Source of the DNA: Lysobacter sp.
Lineage (GTDB): Bacteria > Pseudomonadota > Gammaproteobacteria > Xanthomonadales > Xanthomonadaceae
Direction: 5' to 3'
NCBI GenBank assembly: GCA_019634715.1
Contig: JAHCAU010000017.1
Coordinates: 1 to 64,000 of the forward strand
DNA length: 64,000 bases
This document shows, one piece after another, positions 53,777 to 62,858 of this stretch. A model generated the notes under the pieces. That model was not told where the DNA came from, did no database searches, and was given only the letters and a program-made list of their open reading frames with translations. Every line of letters starts with the position of its first letter. Position 1 is the stretch's first letter. Made by a program: the position numbers and the translations under genes.

Positions 53777-56284
53777 ATGAGACTGTTCTCGCTCGCCTGG
53801 CGCCAGCTGCGGCGCGACCTCGCGGCCGGCGATATCCGCATCCTCGTCGCCGCGCTGGTGCTGGCGGTGGTGGCGGTGAGCGCGGTCGGTTTCGTCACCG
53901 ATCGCGCCGAACGCATGCTCGCCGGCGAGGCCAATCGCCTGCTCGGCGGCGATGCGGTGGTGCGCGGCGACGCGCCCATCGCCGGACGCATCCGCGAGGC
54001 TGCGAACCTCGGCGGCCTCAAGCGCACCGAAACCGTGGAGATGCCGACCATGGTGCGCGTCGGCGCTGGCGAAGCCGCACGCCTGAAATTGGGCGAACTG
54101 CGCGCGCTCGGCGAAGGCTTCCCGCTGCGCGGCGGTTTCCGCATCCGCGATGCGCGCGGCGAGCGCGACGTGGTCGGCGGCCCGGCCGCCGGCACCCTGT
54201 GGCTCAGCCGTGCCGGCGCCGACCAGCTCGACGCGAAGCCCGGCGACCGCATCGGCATCGGCGAACGCGAGTTCACCCTCGCGGCGGTGGTGCTGCAGGA
54301 ACCCGATGGCGCCATCGATTACTTCAACGTCGCGCCCAAGGTGTTCCTGCCGCTCGCCGACCTGCCGTCGACGGGCCTGATCCAGCCCGGCAGCCGCGCT
54401 GGCTACAAGCTCGTGATCGCCGGCGAAGCCGCGGCGGTCGACGGTTTCGTGAAGACCGCGAAGGCCGCGCTCGGTCGCGGCCAGCGTCTGGAAACGATCG
54501 CCGATGCGCGCCCGGAAATCCGTTCGGCGCTCGATCGCGCCAGCCGCTTCCTTGGCCTCGCTGCGCTGGTGTCGGTGGTGCTGGCCGCGGTCGCGGTCGC
54601 GATGGCCGCGCGCCGGCACAGCGAGCGCCATCTCTCGGGTGCGGCGGTGATGCGCTGCCTCGGCGCGAGCCAGCGCACGCTGGCCGCGATCCACATCGGC
54701 GAACTGCTGATCCTCGGCGTGATCGCCAGCGCGATCGGCGTGGCCATCGCCTACGCACTGCAGTGGGGCATCGGCCTGTGGCTGGCCGACCTGCTCAAGG
54801 TGTCGATCCCGCCGGCCGGCCTCGCGCCCGCGCTGCAGGGCCTCGGTGTCGGCCTGGTCGTGCTGCTGTCCTTCGGCGCGCCGCCGGTGCTGGCCCTGCG
54901 TCGCGTGCCCGCGCTGCGCGTGCTGCGCCGCGACCTCGACGTCGCCGAGCCCAGCGCCTGGCTGGTCGCGCTGGCGGGCTTCTCCGGCCTCGGCGCGCTG
55001 CTGTGGTGGCAGGCCGGCTCCCCCACGCTCGGTGGCGTGATGTTGCTGGGCATCGTCCTGACGCTGGCAGCGCTGGCGTCGATCGCCTGGGTGCTGATCC
55101 TCGTCGTGCGCCGCGTCCGCTCGCGCCTGCGCGGCAGCCTGCGCTACGGCCTGGCGAACGTGAGCCGCCGCGCCGGCACGAGCATCGCGCAGGTGTCCGC
55201 GCTCGGCCTCGGCCTGATGGCCCTGCTGCTGCTGACCTTCGTGCGCACCGACCTGATCGAACGCTGGCGGATGTCGCTGTCTGAGGATGCGCCGAACCGC
55301 TTCATCGTCAACGTGCAGCCGGACCAGATGGCCGGCGTGCGCGATTTCCTCACCGAACAGGGCATCGCCGCGCCGACGCTGTATCCGATGATCCGCGGCC
55401 GCCTGGTCGAGCACAACGGCAAGCCGGTGACCGGCGCGCAGTACGCGGAGGAAGGCGAACGCGCGCGTCGCCTCGCGGAACGCGAGTTCAACCTGTCCAC
55501 CGCCGAGAGCCTGGGCGACGACAACCAGATCACCGCCGGCAAGCTGTGGCCGGCGAAGCGGCTGGCGACGCCCGAGCTGTCGGTCGAGGAGGAGTTCGCC
55601 GCGCGCCTGAAGTGGAAGATCGGCGATCGCGTCGCCTTCGACATCGCCGGCCAGCCTTTCGAGGCCACGATCACCAGCTTCCGCAAGGTCGAATGGGAAA
55701 GCTTCAAGCCGAACTTCTTCGTCGTCGCCTCGCCAGGTGCGCTCGACAGCTATTCGGGCAGCTACATCACCGCGGTGAAGGTGCCGACCACGCGGCCGCG
55801 CTTCACCGCCGACCTGGTCGAGCGCTATCCCAACCTCACCGTGATCGACGTCGACGCGATCCTGACCCAGGTGCGCAGCATCGGCGACCAGGTCGCGCGC
55901 GTGGTGCAGGTGGTGTTCTGGTTCTCGCTCGCCGCCGGCGTGCTGGTGCTGCTGGCGGCGGTGAGCGCCAGCCAGGACGAGCGCCTGCGCGAAGGCGGCG
56001 TGATGCGCGCGCTCGGCGGCAGTCGCCGGCAGTTGCGCCTGGCGCAGGCCTCGGAATTCGCCGCGATCGGCCTGCTGTCGGGCGTGGTCGCGGCAGTGGC
56101 GGCATCGGTCCTCGCCGGCGTGGTCGCGACCCAGGTGTTCGACCTGCCGTGGGAAGCGGACTGGGGCATGGCCGCCACCGGTGCGGCCATCGGCATCGTC
56201 GCCGCGCTGGTCGCCGGCCTGTTCGCCACGCGCCGCGTGCTGGACGCGCCCCCATCGATCACCCTGCGCGAACTCGATGCCTGA
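53777..56284 (+). CDS. FtsX-family ABC permease, YbbP-like
   Basis: An 835-residue inner-membrane protein with the ten-helix YbbP layout: an N-terminal helix, a periplasmic domain, a first FtsX core (VMRCLGASQRTLAAIHIGE), central helices, a second periplasmic domain (about 505-690) and a final FtsX core (EGGVMRALGGSRRQLRL). It partners with the upstream ATPase; YbbAP-type systems extract lipophilic compounds from the membrane. GGAGG lies six bases before the ATG. Confidence 0.9.
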   Translation: MRLFSLAWRQLRRDLAAGDIRILVAALVLAVVAVSAVGFVTDRAERMLAGEANRLLGGDAVVRGDAPIAGRIREAANLGGLKRTETVEMPTMVRVGAGEAARLKLGELRALGEGFPLRGGFRIRDARGERDVVGGPAAGTLWLSRAGADQLDAKPGDRIGIGEREFTLAAVVLQEPDGAIDYFNVAPKVFLPLADLPSTGLIQPGSRAGYKLVIAGEAAAVDGFVKTAKAALGRGQRLETIADARPEIRSALDRASRFLGLAALVSVVLAAVAVAMAARRHSERHLSGAAVMRCLGASQRTLAAIHIGELLILGVIASAIGVAIAYALQWGIGLWLADLLKVSIPPAGLAPALQGLGVGLVVLLSFGAPPVLALRRVPALRVLRRDLDVAEPSAWLVALAGFSGLGALLWWQAGSPTLGGVMLLGIVLTLAALASIAWVLILVVRRVRSRLRGSLRYGLANVSRRAGTSIAQVSALGLGLMALLLLTFVRTDLIERWRMSLSEDAPNRFIVNVQPDQMAGVRDFLTEQGIAAPTLYPMIRGRLVEHNGKPVTGAQYAEEGERARRLAEREFNLSTAESLGDDNQITAGKLWPAKRLATPELSVEEEFAARLKWKIGDRVAFDIAGQPFEATITSFRKVEWESFKPNFFVVASPGALDSYSGSYITAVKVPTTRPRFTADLVERYPNLTVIDVDAILTQVRSIGDQVARVVQVVFWFSLAAGVLVLLAAVSASQDERLREGGVMRALGGSRRQLRLAQASEFAAIGLLSGVVAAVAASVLAGVVATQVFDLPWEADWGMAATGAAIGIVAALVAGLFATRRVLDAPPSITLRELDA

Positions 56285-56438
56285 CCGCCCGGGCGATGCC
56301 GCGATGACCGTGCACTGAATCCGGACGCCGTGTGCGGCGTCCGGGCTTCGCTTCGTGCCGTGATCCACTGTCGGGGCGCCGCCCGTGCTGCTAAGTTGCC
56401 CTGCGGGGGATCCGCCATGTCGTGAAGGGAGATCGGAG

Positions 56439-58214
56439 ATGTCGCGGACTCGTCCATCCTGTACCGCGTGGCTGGCGGCGTTGCTGTCGATCGCGGGCGT
56501 CTGGTCGCCCGTCCATGCGCAGACACAGAACGCCACCACGCCCGGCGCCACCACGGTACCCTATCCGACGCTGCAATCGCTCACCCTGGAATGGGCGATC
56601 GGCGGCGACAGCAACCGCAACGGCGTGGTCAACGTGCGCTACCGCGCGCAGGGCGAAGCGCAGTGGCGTCCAGCGATGCCGCTGCGCCGCATTCCGGCAG
56701 GGCTGAACCAGGGATTCCAGTGGGCGAACCGGCACTCCGGCAGCCTGTTCGACCTGCGCCCGGGCACGGCGTACGAGATCGAACTGTCGCTGTCCGATCC
56801 CGATGGCGGACAGGAAACGCGCGTCATCAGTGCGACCACGCGCAACGTGCCCCGGCCGGCGAACGATGCGGTGATCAAGCCGGTGACGCCGGGCGACCTG
56901 TCGCTGAACATCGCCAACGCGCAGCCCGGCGACATCCTGCTGCTCGGCCCGGGCACCTATCCGGGCTTCGTCTTCGGCCGCGACGGCACCGCTTCGCGGC
57001 CCATCGTCATCCGTGGCCAGCCCGGCGCGGTGATCGAAGGCGAGCTGGGCATGTTCAACCGCAGCCACGTGCATCTCGAATCGCTCACGGTCAACGGCCG
57101 CATCCGCTTCAATGCGTCGAACCACATCAGCATCACCCGCTGCACGGTGAACGCGAGCGCGACGCAGTTCAACGGCGACGGCATCGTCAGCTACCTGCGT
57201 TCGGAGAACGCCTACATCGCCGACAACGTGGTCAACGGCACCACGCCGTGGCGGGAAGACGCCTTCGGCGCCAGCGGCGCCAACCGGGGCGAGGGCATCG
57301 TGGTCACCGGCCCGGGGCACGTGATCGCGCACAATCGCGTCAGCGGCTTCCGCGACAACATCTCGCTGCTCGAAGACACCGAAGCGCGCGACCAGTTCAG
57401 CATCGACATCATCGGCAATGAACTGGGCGAAGCCGCCGACGATGCCATCGAAGCCGACTTCTGTTTCCACAACTGCCGCATCCTGCGCAATCGCGTCACC
57501 AACGCCTTCATTGCGTTCTCGTCGCAGCCCGGCCTCGGCGGGCCGACCTACTTCGTCCGCAATGTCGCGTACAACGTGCCGCATGTCGCGTTCAAGCTGT
57601 ATCGCGGCAGCAGCGGCGACGTGCTGCTGCACAACACCATCGTCAAGGCCGGCGATGCCTTCGGCCTGTATCCCGGCGTCGGGGTGTCGCGGCTGTTCAC
57701 GCGCAACAACCTGTTCCTCGGCGGCTTTCCCGGCACGTACAACGGCTTCGGCAACGGCACCGGCGCGGTGCTGGCCATCGCCGACCTCGTGGTCGATGGA
57801 TCGAGCCTGGATTTCGATGCCTTCGGTTCCGAGATCAGTCGTTTCGAAGGCCGCTTCGCCACCACCAGCTTCAGTTCGCTGGCGTCCCTGCGCGGATTGA
57901 CCACCGAAGCCCATGCCGTGCAGGCTTCGCGCGCGGTGTTCGCCAGGGCCATCGCCGCGCCCTCATCGCCACTCACGCGCTACGCGCCGCAGGACCTGCG
58001 CCCCGCACGCAACAGCGTGCTCGATGCCGGCCAGGTGCTGCCCGGCATCAACGACGCCTTCCTCGACGTGGCGCCGGACATCGGCGCCCATGAGGCCGGC
58101 AGCGACCTGCCGGAGTACGGTCCGCGCAGGCCGCGCTTCGTCAGCCGTCCGCTGCCACCGCTGCAGCGGCCGGTCGGTGGCGCGCAGGGGGCGAGGCCGT
58201 TGCCGCGCAGGTAA
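56439..58214 (+). CDS. secreted right-handed parallel beta-helix protein
   Basis: A 591-residue exported protein. A signal peptide (CTAWLAALLSIAGVWSPVHA) precedes a fibronectin-III-like domain (about 45-140: LEWAIGGDSNRNGVVNVRYRA, LRPGTAYEIELSLSDPDGG in parts). A beta-helix follows (about 160-500) with repeated short turns such as NAQPGDILLLGPGTYPG, NRSHVHLESLTVNG and NHISITRCTVN. The C-terminus is Pro/Arg-rich. Similar proteins are polysaccharide lyases or adhesins; no lyase residues can be fixed. GGAG precedes ATG 56439. Confidence 0.8.
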   Translation: MSRTRPSCTAWLAALLSIAGVWSPVHAQTQNATTPGATTVPYPTLQSLTLEWAIGGDSNRNGVVNVRYRAQGEAQWRPAMPLRRIPAGLNQGFQWANRHSGSLFDLRPGTAYEIELSLSDPDGGQETRVISATTRNVPRPANDAVIKPVTPGDLSLNIANAQPGDILLLGPGTYPGFVFGRDGTASRPIVIRGQPGAVIEGELGMFNRSHVHLESLTVNGRIRFNASNHISITRCTVNASATQFNGDGIVSYLRSENAYIADNVVNGTTPWREDAFGASGANRGEGIVVTGPGHVIAHNRVSGFRDNISLLEDTEARDQFSIDIIGNELGEAADDAIEADFCFHNCRILRNRVTNAFIAFSSQPGLGGPTYFVRNVAYNVPHVAFKLYRGSSGDVLLHNTIVKAGDAFGLYPGVGVSRLFTRNNLFLGGFPGTYNGFGNGTGAVLAIADLVVDGSSLDFDAFGSEISRFEGRFATTSFSSLASLRGLTTEAHAVQASRAVFARAIAAPSSPLTRYAPQDLRPARNSVLDAGQVLPGINDAFLDVAPDIGAHEAGSDLPEYGPRRPRFVSRPLPPLQRPVGGAQGARPLPRR

Positions 58215-58278
58215 GCCTGTGGCGAGAGCTCGGGAGTGATGCAACGGCCACCGTCGAATTTCGATGTCTGCAGTGCAT

Positions 58279-58411
58279 CAACCCATCCCCACCCAACCCT
58301 CCCCTTGAAGGGGAGGGCTTGAAAGCGCCAGGCATTTCTTGACGGGAAGAAGCTCGAAGTGCCTTGCGTTTCTCCCTCCCCTTCAAGGGGAGGGCCGGGG
58401 TGGGGATGGGT
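58279..58411. repeat. paired inverted repeat with two internal hairpins between convergent genes
   Basis: The left arm 58279-58317 contains ACCCATCCCCACCC and the hairpin CCCTCCCCTTGAAGGGGAGG. The right arm 58374-58411 carries the hairpin CCCTCCCCTTCAAGGGGAGG and then GGGGTGGGGATGGGT. The arms are near-perfect inverses, so the region can form one long or two short stems. It may terminate both converging genes. Confidence 0.75.
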
Positions 58412-58449
58412 TTGTCCCATGATGTGACCGGGTATCTTCGCAACCCGCC

Positions 58450-59130
58450 TCACTCCTCCATGAACCGCTTCAGTTCGTCCAGCTTCGCCTGCGCCTTGCG
58501 CAGGCTGCCGCCGGCGGCGCTGTCGTCCATGCGCCTGGCGAGCGCTTCGCGGCCGGGACGGTGCAGCCAGCGGTGGAAGGCCAGCGTGCCGACCAGGCCG
58601 GTCGTGCCGCCGGCGAGACAGAGCCACAGCCACGCCGGGATGTCGCCGGCGCCGCCGCCGGTCTTCATCGCCTGCAAGGCGGCGATCGCGAACAGCGGCA
58701 CCACCCACAGCACCCACCACGGCAATCCGACCACCATGCCGCTGATGAGATAGGCCTTGCGCATGCGCAGCAGGCGATGCTGCACCTCGACCACCGGCAG
58801 GCTGGCGTCGACCTTCGCGATGTGGCCGAGCATCACGCCCGAGGCGATGATGGTGGCGATGCCGTAGATGTGACTGATGATGCCGGTGACGAACAGCGGC
58901 AGTGCGACGCCGTAGCCGATCCGCCACATCCAGGCGCCGAGCAGCACGAAGCCGATGCCGAAGACCATCTGCACCAATTGGCCCCAGAACAGCGGGCGCA
59001 GGCTGCTGCCGACGCTGCGCAGCTTCGATTCGCGGTATTGCTGCAGCTGCAGCGCGTTCTGTTGCTGCAACTGGCGGTCCAGCGATTGCCAGGCCTGCTT
59101 GAGATCGTCGAGTTCCATGGTCGTGTCCAT
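58450..59130 (-). CDS. membrane protein encoded with an ECF sigma factor
   Basis: A 226-residue protein: an N-terminal Gln-rich helix (LKQAWQSLDRQLQQQNALQL), four hydrophobic segments (LVQMVFGIGFVLLGAWMW, LPLFVTGIISHIYGIATII, GLPWWVLWVVPLFAIAAL and WLWLCLAGGTTGLVGTLAF) and a charged C-terminal helix. It lies 28 bases after the sigma factor gene and may act as its anti-sigma factor or membrane partner, although no ZAS Cys/His motif is present. ATG 59130 or 59118 could be the start. Confidence 0.75.
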   Translation of the reverse strand: MDTTMELDDLKQAWQSLDRQLQQQNALQLQQYRESKLRSVGSSLRPLFWGQLVQMVFGIGFVLLGAWMWRIGYGVALPLFVTGIISHIYGIATIIASGVMLGHIAKVDASLPVVEVQHRLLRMRKAYLISGMVVGLPWWVLWVVPLFAIAALQAMKTGGGAGDIPAWLWLCLAGGTTGLVGTLAFHRWLHRPGREALARRMDDSAAGGSLRKAQAKLDELKRFMEE

Positions 59131-59158
59131 CGTGTCGTGTGCCGCCTCGTGGGGGAGG

Positions 59159-59704
59159 TCAGGGAAGGTCGGTGGTCGCCGGATCGGTGCCGGACAGTTG
59201 CTCGCGGATGCGTTGTTTCAGGCGGTTGAGCTTGGTCGAGACGTTGCTTTCGCTGAGACCCAGCACCTCGGCGATCTCGCGCTGGCTGCGTTCGTCCAGC
59301 CACAGCATCAGCAGCGCGCGGTCCAGCGGCGGTTGGCGGTCGATCACCGCATACAGCGCGGCGATGCGCTCGTCCTGTTCGTGCGCCGTGCTGTGGTCGT
59401 CCACCGACAGGTTCGGGTGCGGGTCGTGCGGGGTGTCGAAGGATGCGTCCAGCGGCACGTGCGGCGCGCGCTGTCCGGCGCTGCGCACGTGCGAGATCGC
59501 CACGTTCAGCGCGATCCGGTACATCCAGGTCGAGACGCTGCGTTCCGGGTCGTAACCGGGCCAGGCGCGCCACAGCTGCGCGGCGATCTCCTGGACCAGG
59601 TCCTGCCGGTCGTCGGGGTGCCGGCAATAGGTGTTCGCGACCTTGAACACGATGCCGCGATGGGCATCGAGCAGGTCAGCGAAGCGCTGGCGGGCGGCAT
59701 CCAT
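59159..59704 (-). CDS. ECF-type RNA polymerase sigma factor
   Basis: A 181-residue sigma factor from ATG 59704. Region 2 is visible as YCRHPDDRQDLVQEIAAQLW and RSVSTWMYRIALNVA, and region 4 as LMLWLDERSQREIAEVLGLS followed by ESNVSTKLNRLKQRIREQL. It directs polymerase to a small regulon and likely autoregulates. A GTG at 59755 and an ATG at 59821 in the same frame are alternative starts; no clear ribosome site separates them. The membrane protein gene follows. Confidence 0.88.
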   Translation of the reverse strand: MDAARQRFADLLDAHRGIVFKVANTYCRHPDDRQDLVQEIAAQLWRAWPGYDPERSVSTWMYRIALNVAISHVRSAGQRAPHVPLDASFDTPHDPHPNLSVDDHSTAHEQDERIAALYAVIDRQPPLDRALLMLWLDERSQREIAEVLGLSESNVSTKLNRLKQRIREQLSGTDPATTDLP

Positions 59705-59832
59705 GGGCGGTGCGGTGGCGATCACGGTGGCGTCGTTCGTGGCGGGGATGCTCACATGATTCGCGGCGGGGCGGGAAACCTCACAGCCCGGCCCGTACAA
59801 TTCGCGGATGCCGATGTCCAACCGCTCCCGCC

Positions 59833-60873
59833 ATGGCCGCTGACCACGGCGATCCCGCCCTCGATGTCCTCTGCCTGCCGCTCGATACCGGCGCGCTGGC
59901 GTGGCCGCAGGCCGGCGGTGCCTTGTTCCTGCGCGCCCGTGCCGGCGTGGCCCTGCGCGCGGCGGCCCGCCCGGGACTGGTCTGCGAGCAGACCTTCCGG
60001 CCTGCCGCCGATGCGCTCGAGCGTGACGGCTGGATGGTGCAGGACATCCAGGACACCGACGCGCGCTACCCGCTGGTGCTCGCGTTGCCGCCGCGCCAGC
60101 GCGACGAGGCCCGCGCCCTGCTCGCGCGCGCGGTCGTGCACTGCGCGCCCGGCGGCACCGTCGTCGCCTGCATGGCCAATGATGAAGGCGCGAAATCCGG
60201 CGAAGCCGATCTGAAGGCGCTGTGCGGACTGTCCGGCAATCTGTCGAAGCAGCACTGCCGCGTGTTCTGGTCTATGCCTGATCCGGCGAAGGTCGACCCT
60301 GATCTGCTTGCGCGCTGGGCCGCGCTGGACGCGCCGCGCGCCATCGTCGACGGCCGCTTCGTCAGTCGGCCGGGCGTGTTCGCCTGGGATCGCATCGATG
60401 CCGCGTCCGCATTGCTGGCTGCGCATCTTCCGGCCGATCTCGCCGGTCGTGCCGCCGATCTCGGTGCGGGTTGGGGATATCTGTCGCATGAAGTGCTGGT
60501 GCGCTGCCCGGGCATCGCTTCGCTCGACCTGTACGAAGCCGAGGCGCGTGCGCTCGATCTGGCGCGCACCAACCTCGCCGATGCGCGCGTGCCGGTCGCC
60601 TTCCATTGGTACGACGTGACCACGGGCTTGCCGCAGCGTTACGACGTGATCGTCAGCAATCCGCCGTTCCATGCGCAGGGTCGCGCCGACCGCCCCGACA
60701 TCGGTCGCGCCTTCATCGCCGCCGCAGCGGATGCATTGAATCCGCGCGGCCGGCTGTGGCTGGTCGCGAACCGCCATCTTCCCTACGAACAGGTGCTCGA
60801 CGCGCGCTTCGCCAGCGTGCGCATCGTGGCGCAGGACAAGGGCTTCAAGATCGTCGAAGCCATCAAGCAGTGA
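59833..60873 (+). CDS. rsmC: 16S rRNA (guanine(1207)-N2)-methyltransferase RsmC-like
   Basis: A 346-residue protein with two MTS-like domains. The N-terminal half is a degenerate copy; the C-terminal half has the SAM loop ADLGAGWGYLSHEVL and the catalytic IVSNPPFH motif. RsmC methylates the 2-amino group of G1207 in the 30S subunit. FKIVEAIK at the end is a family hallmark (ending in a Lys-Gln here). It diverges from the sigma factor gene and is followed 19 bases later by a pseudouridine synthase, grouping two rRNA-modifying enzymes. Confidence 0.88.
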   Translation: MAADHGDPALDVLCLPLDTGALAWPQAGGALFLRARAGVALRAAARPGLVCEQTFRPAADALERDGWMVQDIQDTDARYPLVLALPPRQRDEARALLARAVVHCAPGGTVVACMANDEGAKSGEADLKALCGLSGNLSKQHCRVFWSMPDPAKVDPDLLARWAALDAPRAIVDGRFVSRPGVFAWDRIDAASALLAAHLPADLAGRAADLGAGWGYLSHEVLVRCPGIASLDLYEAEARALDLARTNLADARVPVAFHWYDVTTGLPQRYDVIVSNPPFHAQGRADRPDIGRAFIAAAADALNPRGRLWLVANRHLPYEQVLDARFASVRIVAQDKGFKIVEAIKQ

Positions 60874-60892
60874 CTGGAGCAGTGAACCCGCC

Positions 60893-61621
60893 ATGGCCGT
60901 GAAGATCCTCAAGCGCATTGCCAACCTCGGCTACGGCAGCCGCAAGCAGGTGATGGCGCTGTTCCGCGAAGGCCGCATCACCGATGCCGACGGCGAAGTG
61001 TTGTACGCCGACGACGAACTGGACGTGCATGCCGCGCACGAGGCGATCCGCGTCGACGGCGAACCGCTCGATCCCGCGCCGGGGTTGCTGCTGATGCTGC
61101 ACAAGCCGGTCGGCGTGACCTGTTCGAGCAAGGACCAGGGCCGCTTGGTCTACGATCTGCTGCCGCCGCGTTTCAAGCTGCGCGATCCGGTGCTGTCGAC
61201 CGTGGGCCGGCTCGATCGCGAGACCAGCGGCCTGCTGCTGCTCACCGACGATGGCGCGCTGCTGCACCGGATCATTTCGCCGAAGTCCAGGGTGCCGAAG
61301 ATCTACGAGGTGACCCTGGCGCGGCCCTTGAACGGCGACGAAGCGGCGATCTTCGCCAGCGGTACGCTGATGCTGGAGTCGGAGCAGACGCCGCTGCTGC
61401 CTGCCGAATGCGAGGTGCTGGGGCCGCAGCGCGTGCGGCTCACGCTGCACGAAGGCCGCTACCACCAGGTGCGGCGGATGTTCGCGGCGGTCGGCAACCA
61501 CGTCGAAACCCTGCATCGTCCGCAGGTCGGCGGACTCGCGCTCGGCGACCTGCCGGAAGGGCAGTGGCGCATCCTCGACGACGCGGATCGCGCCGCGCTG
61601 TTCGCCGGAGCGACGGCATGA
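60893..61621 (+). CDS. rsuA: 16S rRNA pseudouridine synthase, RsuA family
   Basis: A 242-residue enzyme: a short N-terminal S4-like segment (RIANLGYGSRKQVMALFREG), then the catalytic domain with MLHKPVGVTCS, the catalytic Asp in VGRLDRETSGLLLLTDDG and the RYHQVRRMFAAVGNHV block. RsuA makes pseudouridine 516 of 16S rRNA; RluE/RluB-type activity is a less likely alternative. It overlaps the HAD phosphatase gene by ATGA. Confidence 0.88.
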   Translation: MAVKILKRIANLGYGSRKQVMALFREGRITDADGEVLYADDELDVHAAHEAIRVDGEPLDPAPGLLLMLHKPVGVTCSSKDQGRLVYDLLPPRFKLRDPVLSTVGRLDRETSGLLLLTDDGALLHRIISPKSRVPKIYEVTLARPLNGDEAAIFASGTLMLESEQTPLLPAECEVLGPQRVRLTLHEGRYHQVRRMFAAVGNHVETLHRPQVGGLALGDLPEGQWRILDDADRAALFAGATA

Positions 61622-62274
61622 GTCCGGTCGACTTCGTCCCCGAAGCGGTGCTGTTCGACATGGATGGACTGATGCTGGACAGCGAGCGCGCGATCATCGA
61701 CTGCTGGCGCGAGGCCGCCCGCGATCTCGCCGTCGTGGTCGACGACGACCTGTGGTTCCGCATGATCGGCATGCACGAGAAAGACTATGTGCCGCTGATG
61801 CTGCGCACGATGGACGAGGCACAGGTGCGCGCCCTGCGGGAGGCCTGTTACCTGCGCTACCACCAGCGGATCGAGGACGGCATCCCGCTGCACGCGCATG
61901 TGCGCGACGTGCTCACCGACCTGCAGGCGCGTGCGGTGCCGCGGGCGGTGGTCACGTCGACGCAGCGCCTGCGCGCGGACCGCAAGCTCGCCACGAGCGG
62001 CATCGCCGACTTCTTCGCGATCGTGGTCACCGGCAGCGACGTCACCGAACCCAAGCCCGCGCCCGAGGGCTATCTCAAGGCCGCCGCCGCGCTCGGCGTG
62101 GATCCGGCGTGCTGCGTGGTGTTCGAGGACTCCGCGTTCGGCGTGCGCGCCGCGCTCGCCGCCGGCATGACCCCGATCCAGGTGCCGGACCTGATCGAAC
62201 CCGATGAGGTCACGCGGGCGCTGGGGCATCGCATCGTGAAGGATCTGGCGCAGGCGTATGCGTTGATTCGATAG
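61618..62274 (+). CDS. HAD-superfamily phosphatase (beta-phosphoglucomutase-like)
   Basis: A 218-residue HAD hydrolase with motif I LFDMDGLMLDSE (nucleophile Asp), a helical cap, motif II VVTSTQ, motif III Lys in PKPAPEGYL and motif IV FEDSAFGVRAA. It is related to YcjU/YniC-type sugar phosphatases or phosphoglucomutases. It is translated with the pseudouridine synthase gene. Confidence 0.88.
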   Translation: MSPVDFVPEAVLFDMDGLMLDSERAIIDCWREAARDLAVVVDDDLWFRMIGMHEKDYVPLMLRTMDEAQVRALREACYLRYHQRIEDGIPLHAHVRDVLTDLQARAVPRAVVTSTQRLRADRKLATSGIADFFAIVVTGSDVTEPKPAPEGYLKAAAALGVDPACCVVFEDSAFGVRAALAAGMTPIQVPDLIEPDEVTRALGHRIVKDLAQAYALIR

Positions 62275-62853
62275 GGTGCGCGGTAGCGCGCCGCTCGACA
62301 TCTGGCCGTGAACGAAGCGGTGCGCTGTAGCCTGAGGTATCCCCACATTTTTTCTCGACAGATCATCGGGTTAGGTCAGCAAACCCTTCTCTGTCATCCC
62401 GAGACGAAAGCGAGGGACCTGCTTGTTGCTTCTCCAGAGCAGGAGGAAAGGCTTTCCGCCCGGCCTTTGTTTCGCTCGCTGTCGCGAGCGAGTTACTTTC
62501 TTTGCTTGTGCAAGAAAAGGTAACCACACCGTCGGTTGCGCCGGCGCTGCGCCGGGTCACGAACTCACGGGGTTTTTCACAAGACGTCCATGTCTTGTCG
62601 AAAAATCACGCCGCGCGCCCTGCGGGCCTGATCCGCGAATCCCGTCGCAACCAGGGGCCCCGGTAGATCAAGATCAAAAACAACGCTGGCTGACGGATGG
62701 TGTGGGGAGCGCGGATATCCCGAGATTTCTTCCAGAAAAAGTGGGGATACCTCAGGCTGTAGCGCACCCTATGATGCCGGGCTGTCGTAGGAGCGGCTTC
62801 AGCCGCGAGCTTTTCTTGCACCCAAGATCAAAAGCTCGGGCCTGAAGGCCCTC
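62275..62853. other. 579-bp repeat-rich gap without a supported gene
   Basis: The gap holds the inverted-repeat element 62321-62766 and the REP-like pair 62786-62858. Its middle includes a GCTCGCTGTCGCGAGCG hairpin followed by AGTTACTTTCTTTGC, a kind of sequence often repeated between genes in xanthomonads. Small open frames here have no support. Confidence 0.5.
62321..62766. repeat. 446-bp segment bounded by ~34-bp imperfect inverted repeats
   Basis: TGCGCTGTAGCCTGAGGTAT starts the left arm (62321-62355), which continues through CCCCACATTTTTTCT. The right arm (62734-62766) is its near-perfect inverse, AGAAAAAGTGGGGATACCTC onward, with two or three differences. No transposase is encoded between them, so it may be a non-autonomous element or a remnant. 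Confidence 0.65.
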
Positions 62854-62858
62854 CTACG
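62786..62858. repeat. REP-like inverted pair
   Basis: The left arm 62786-62814 reads CGTAGGAGCGGCTTCAGCCG and ends in GAGCTTTT. The right arm 62830-62858 is an imperfect inverse beginning AAAAGCTCGGGCCTGAAGGC. It has the same GTAGGAG head as the pair at 50539. The right arm overlaps the DUF1415 gene and gives its TAG stop. Confidence 0.75.

Noticed and set aside
53393..56554. A 1053-codon minus-strand open frame opposite the YbbP-like permease
   Set aside because: It is rich in His, Ala, Gln and Arg with no domain, and antisense to an obvious permease.
62308..62845. Short open frames in the repeat-rich gap before the DUF1415 gene
   Set aside because: They run through inverted repeats and have no coding signature.
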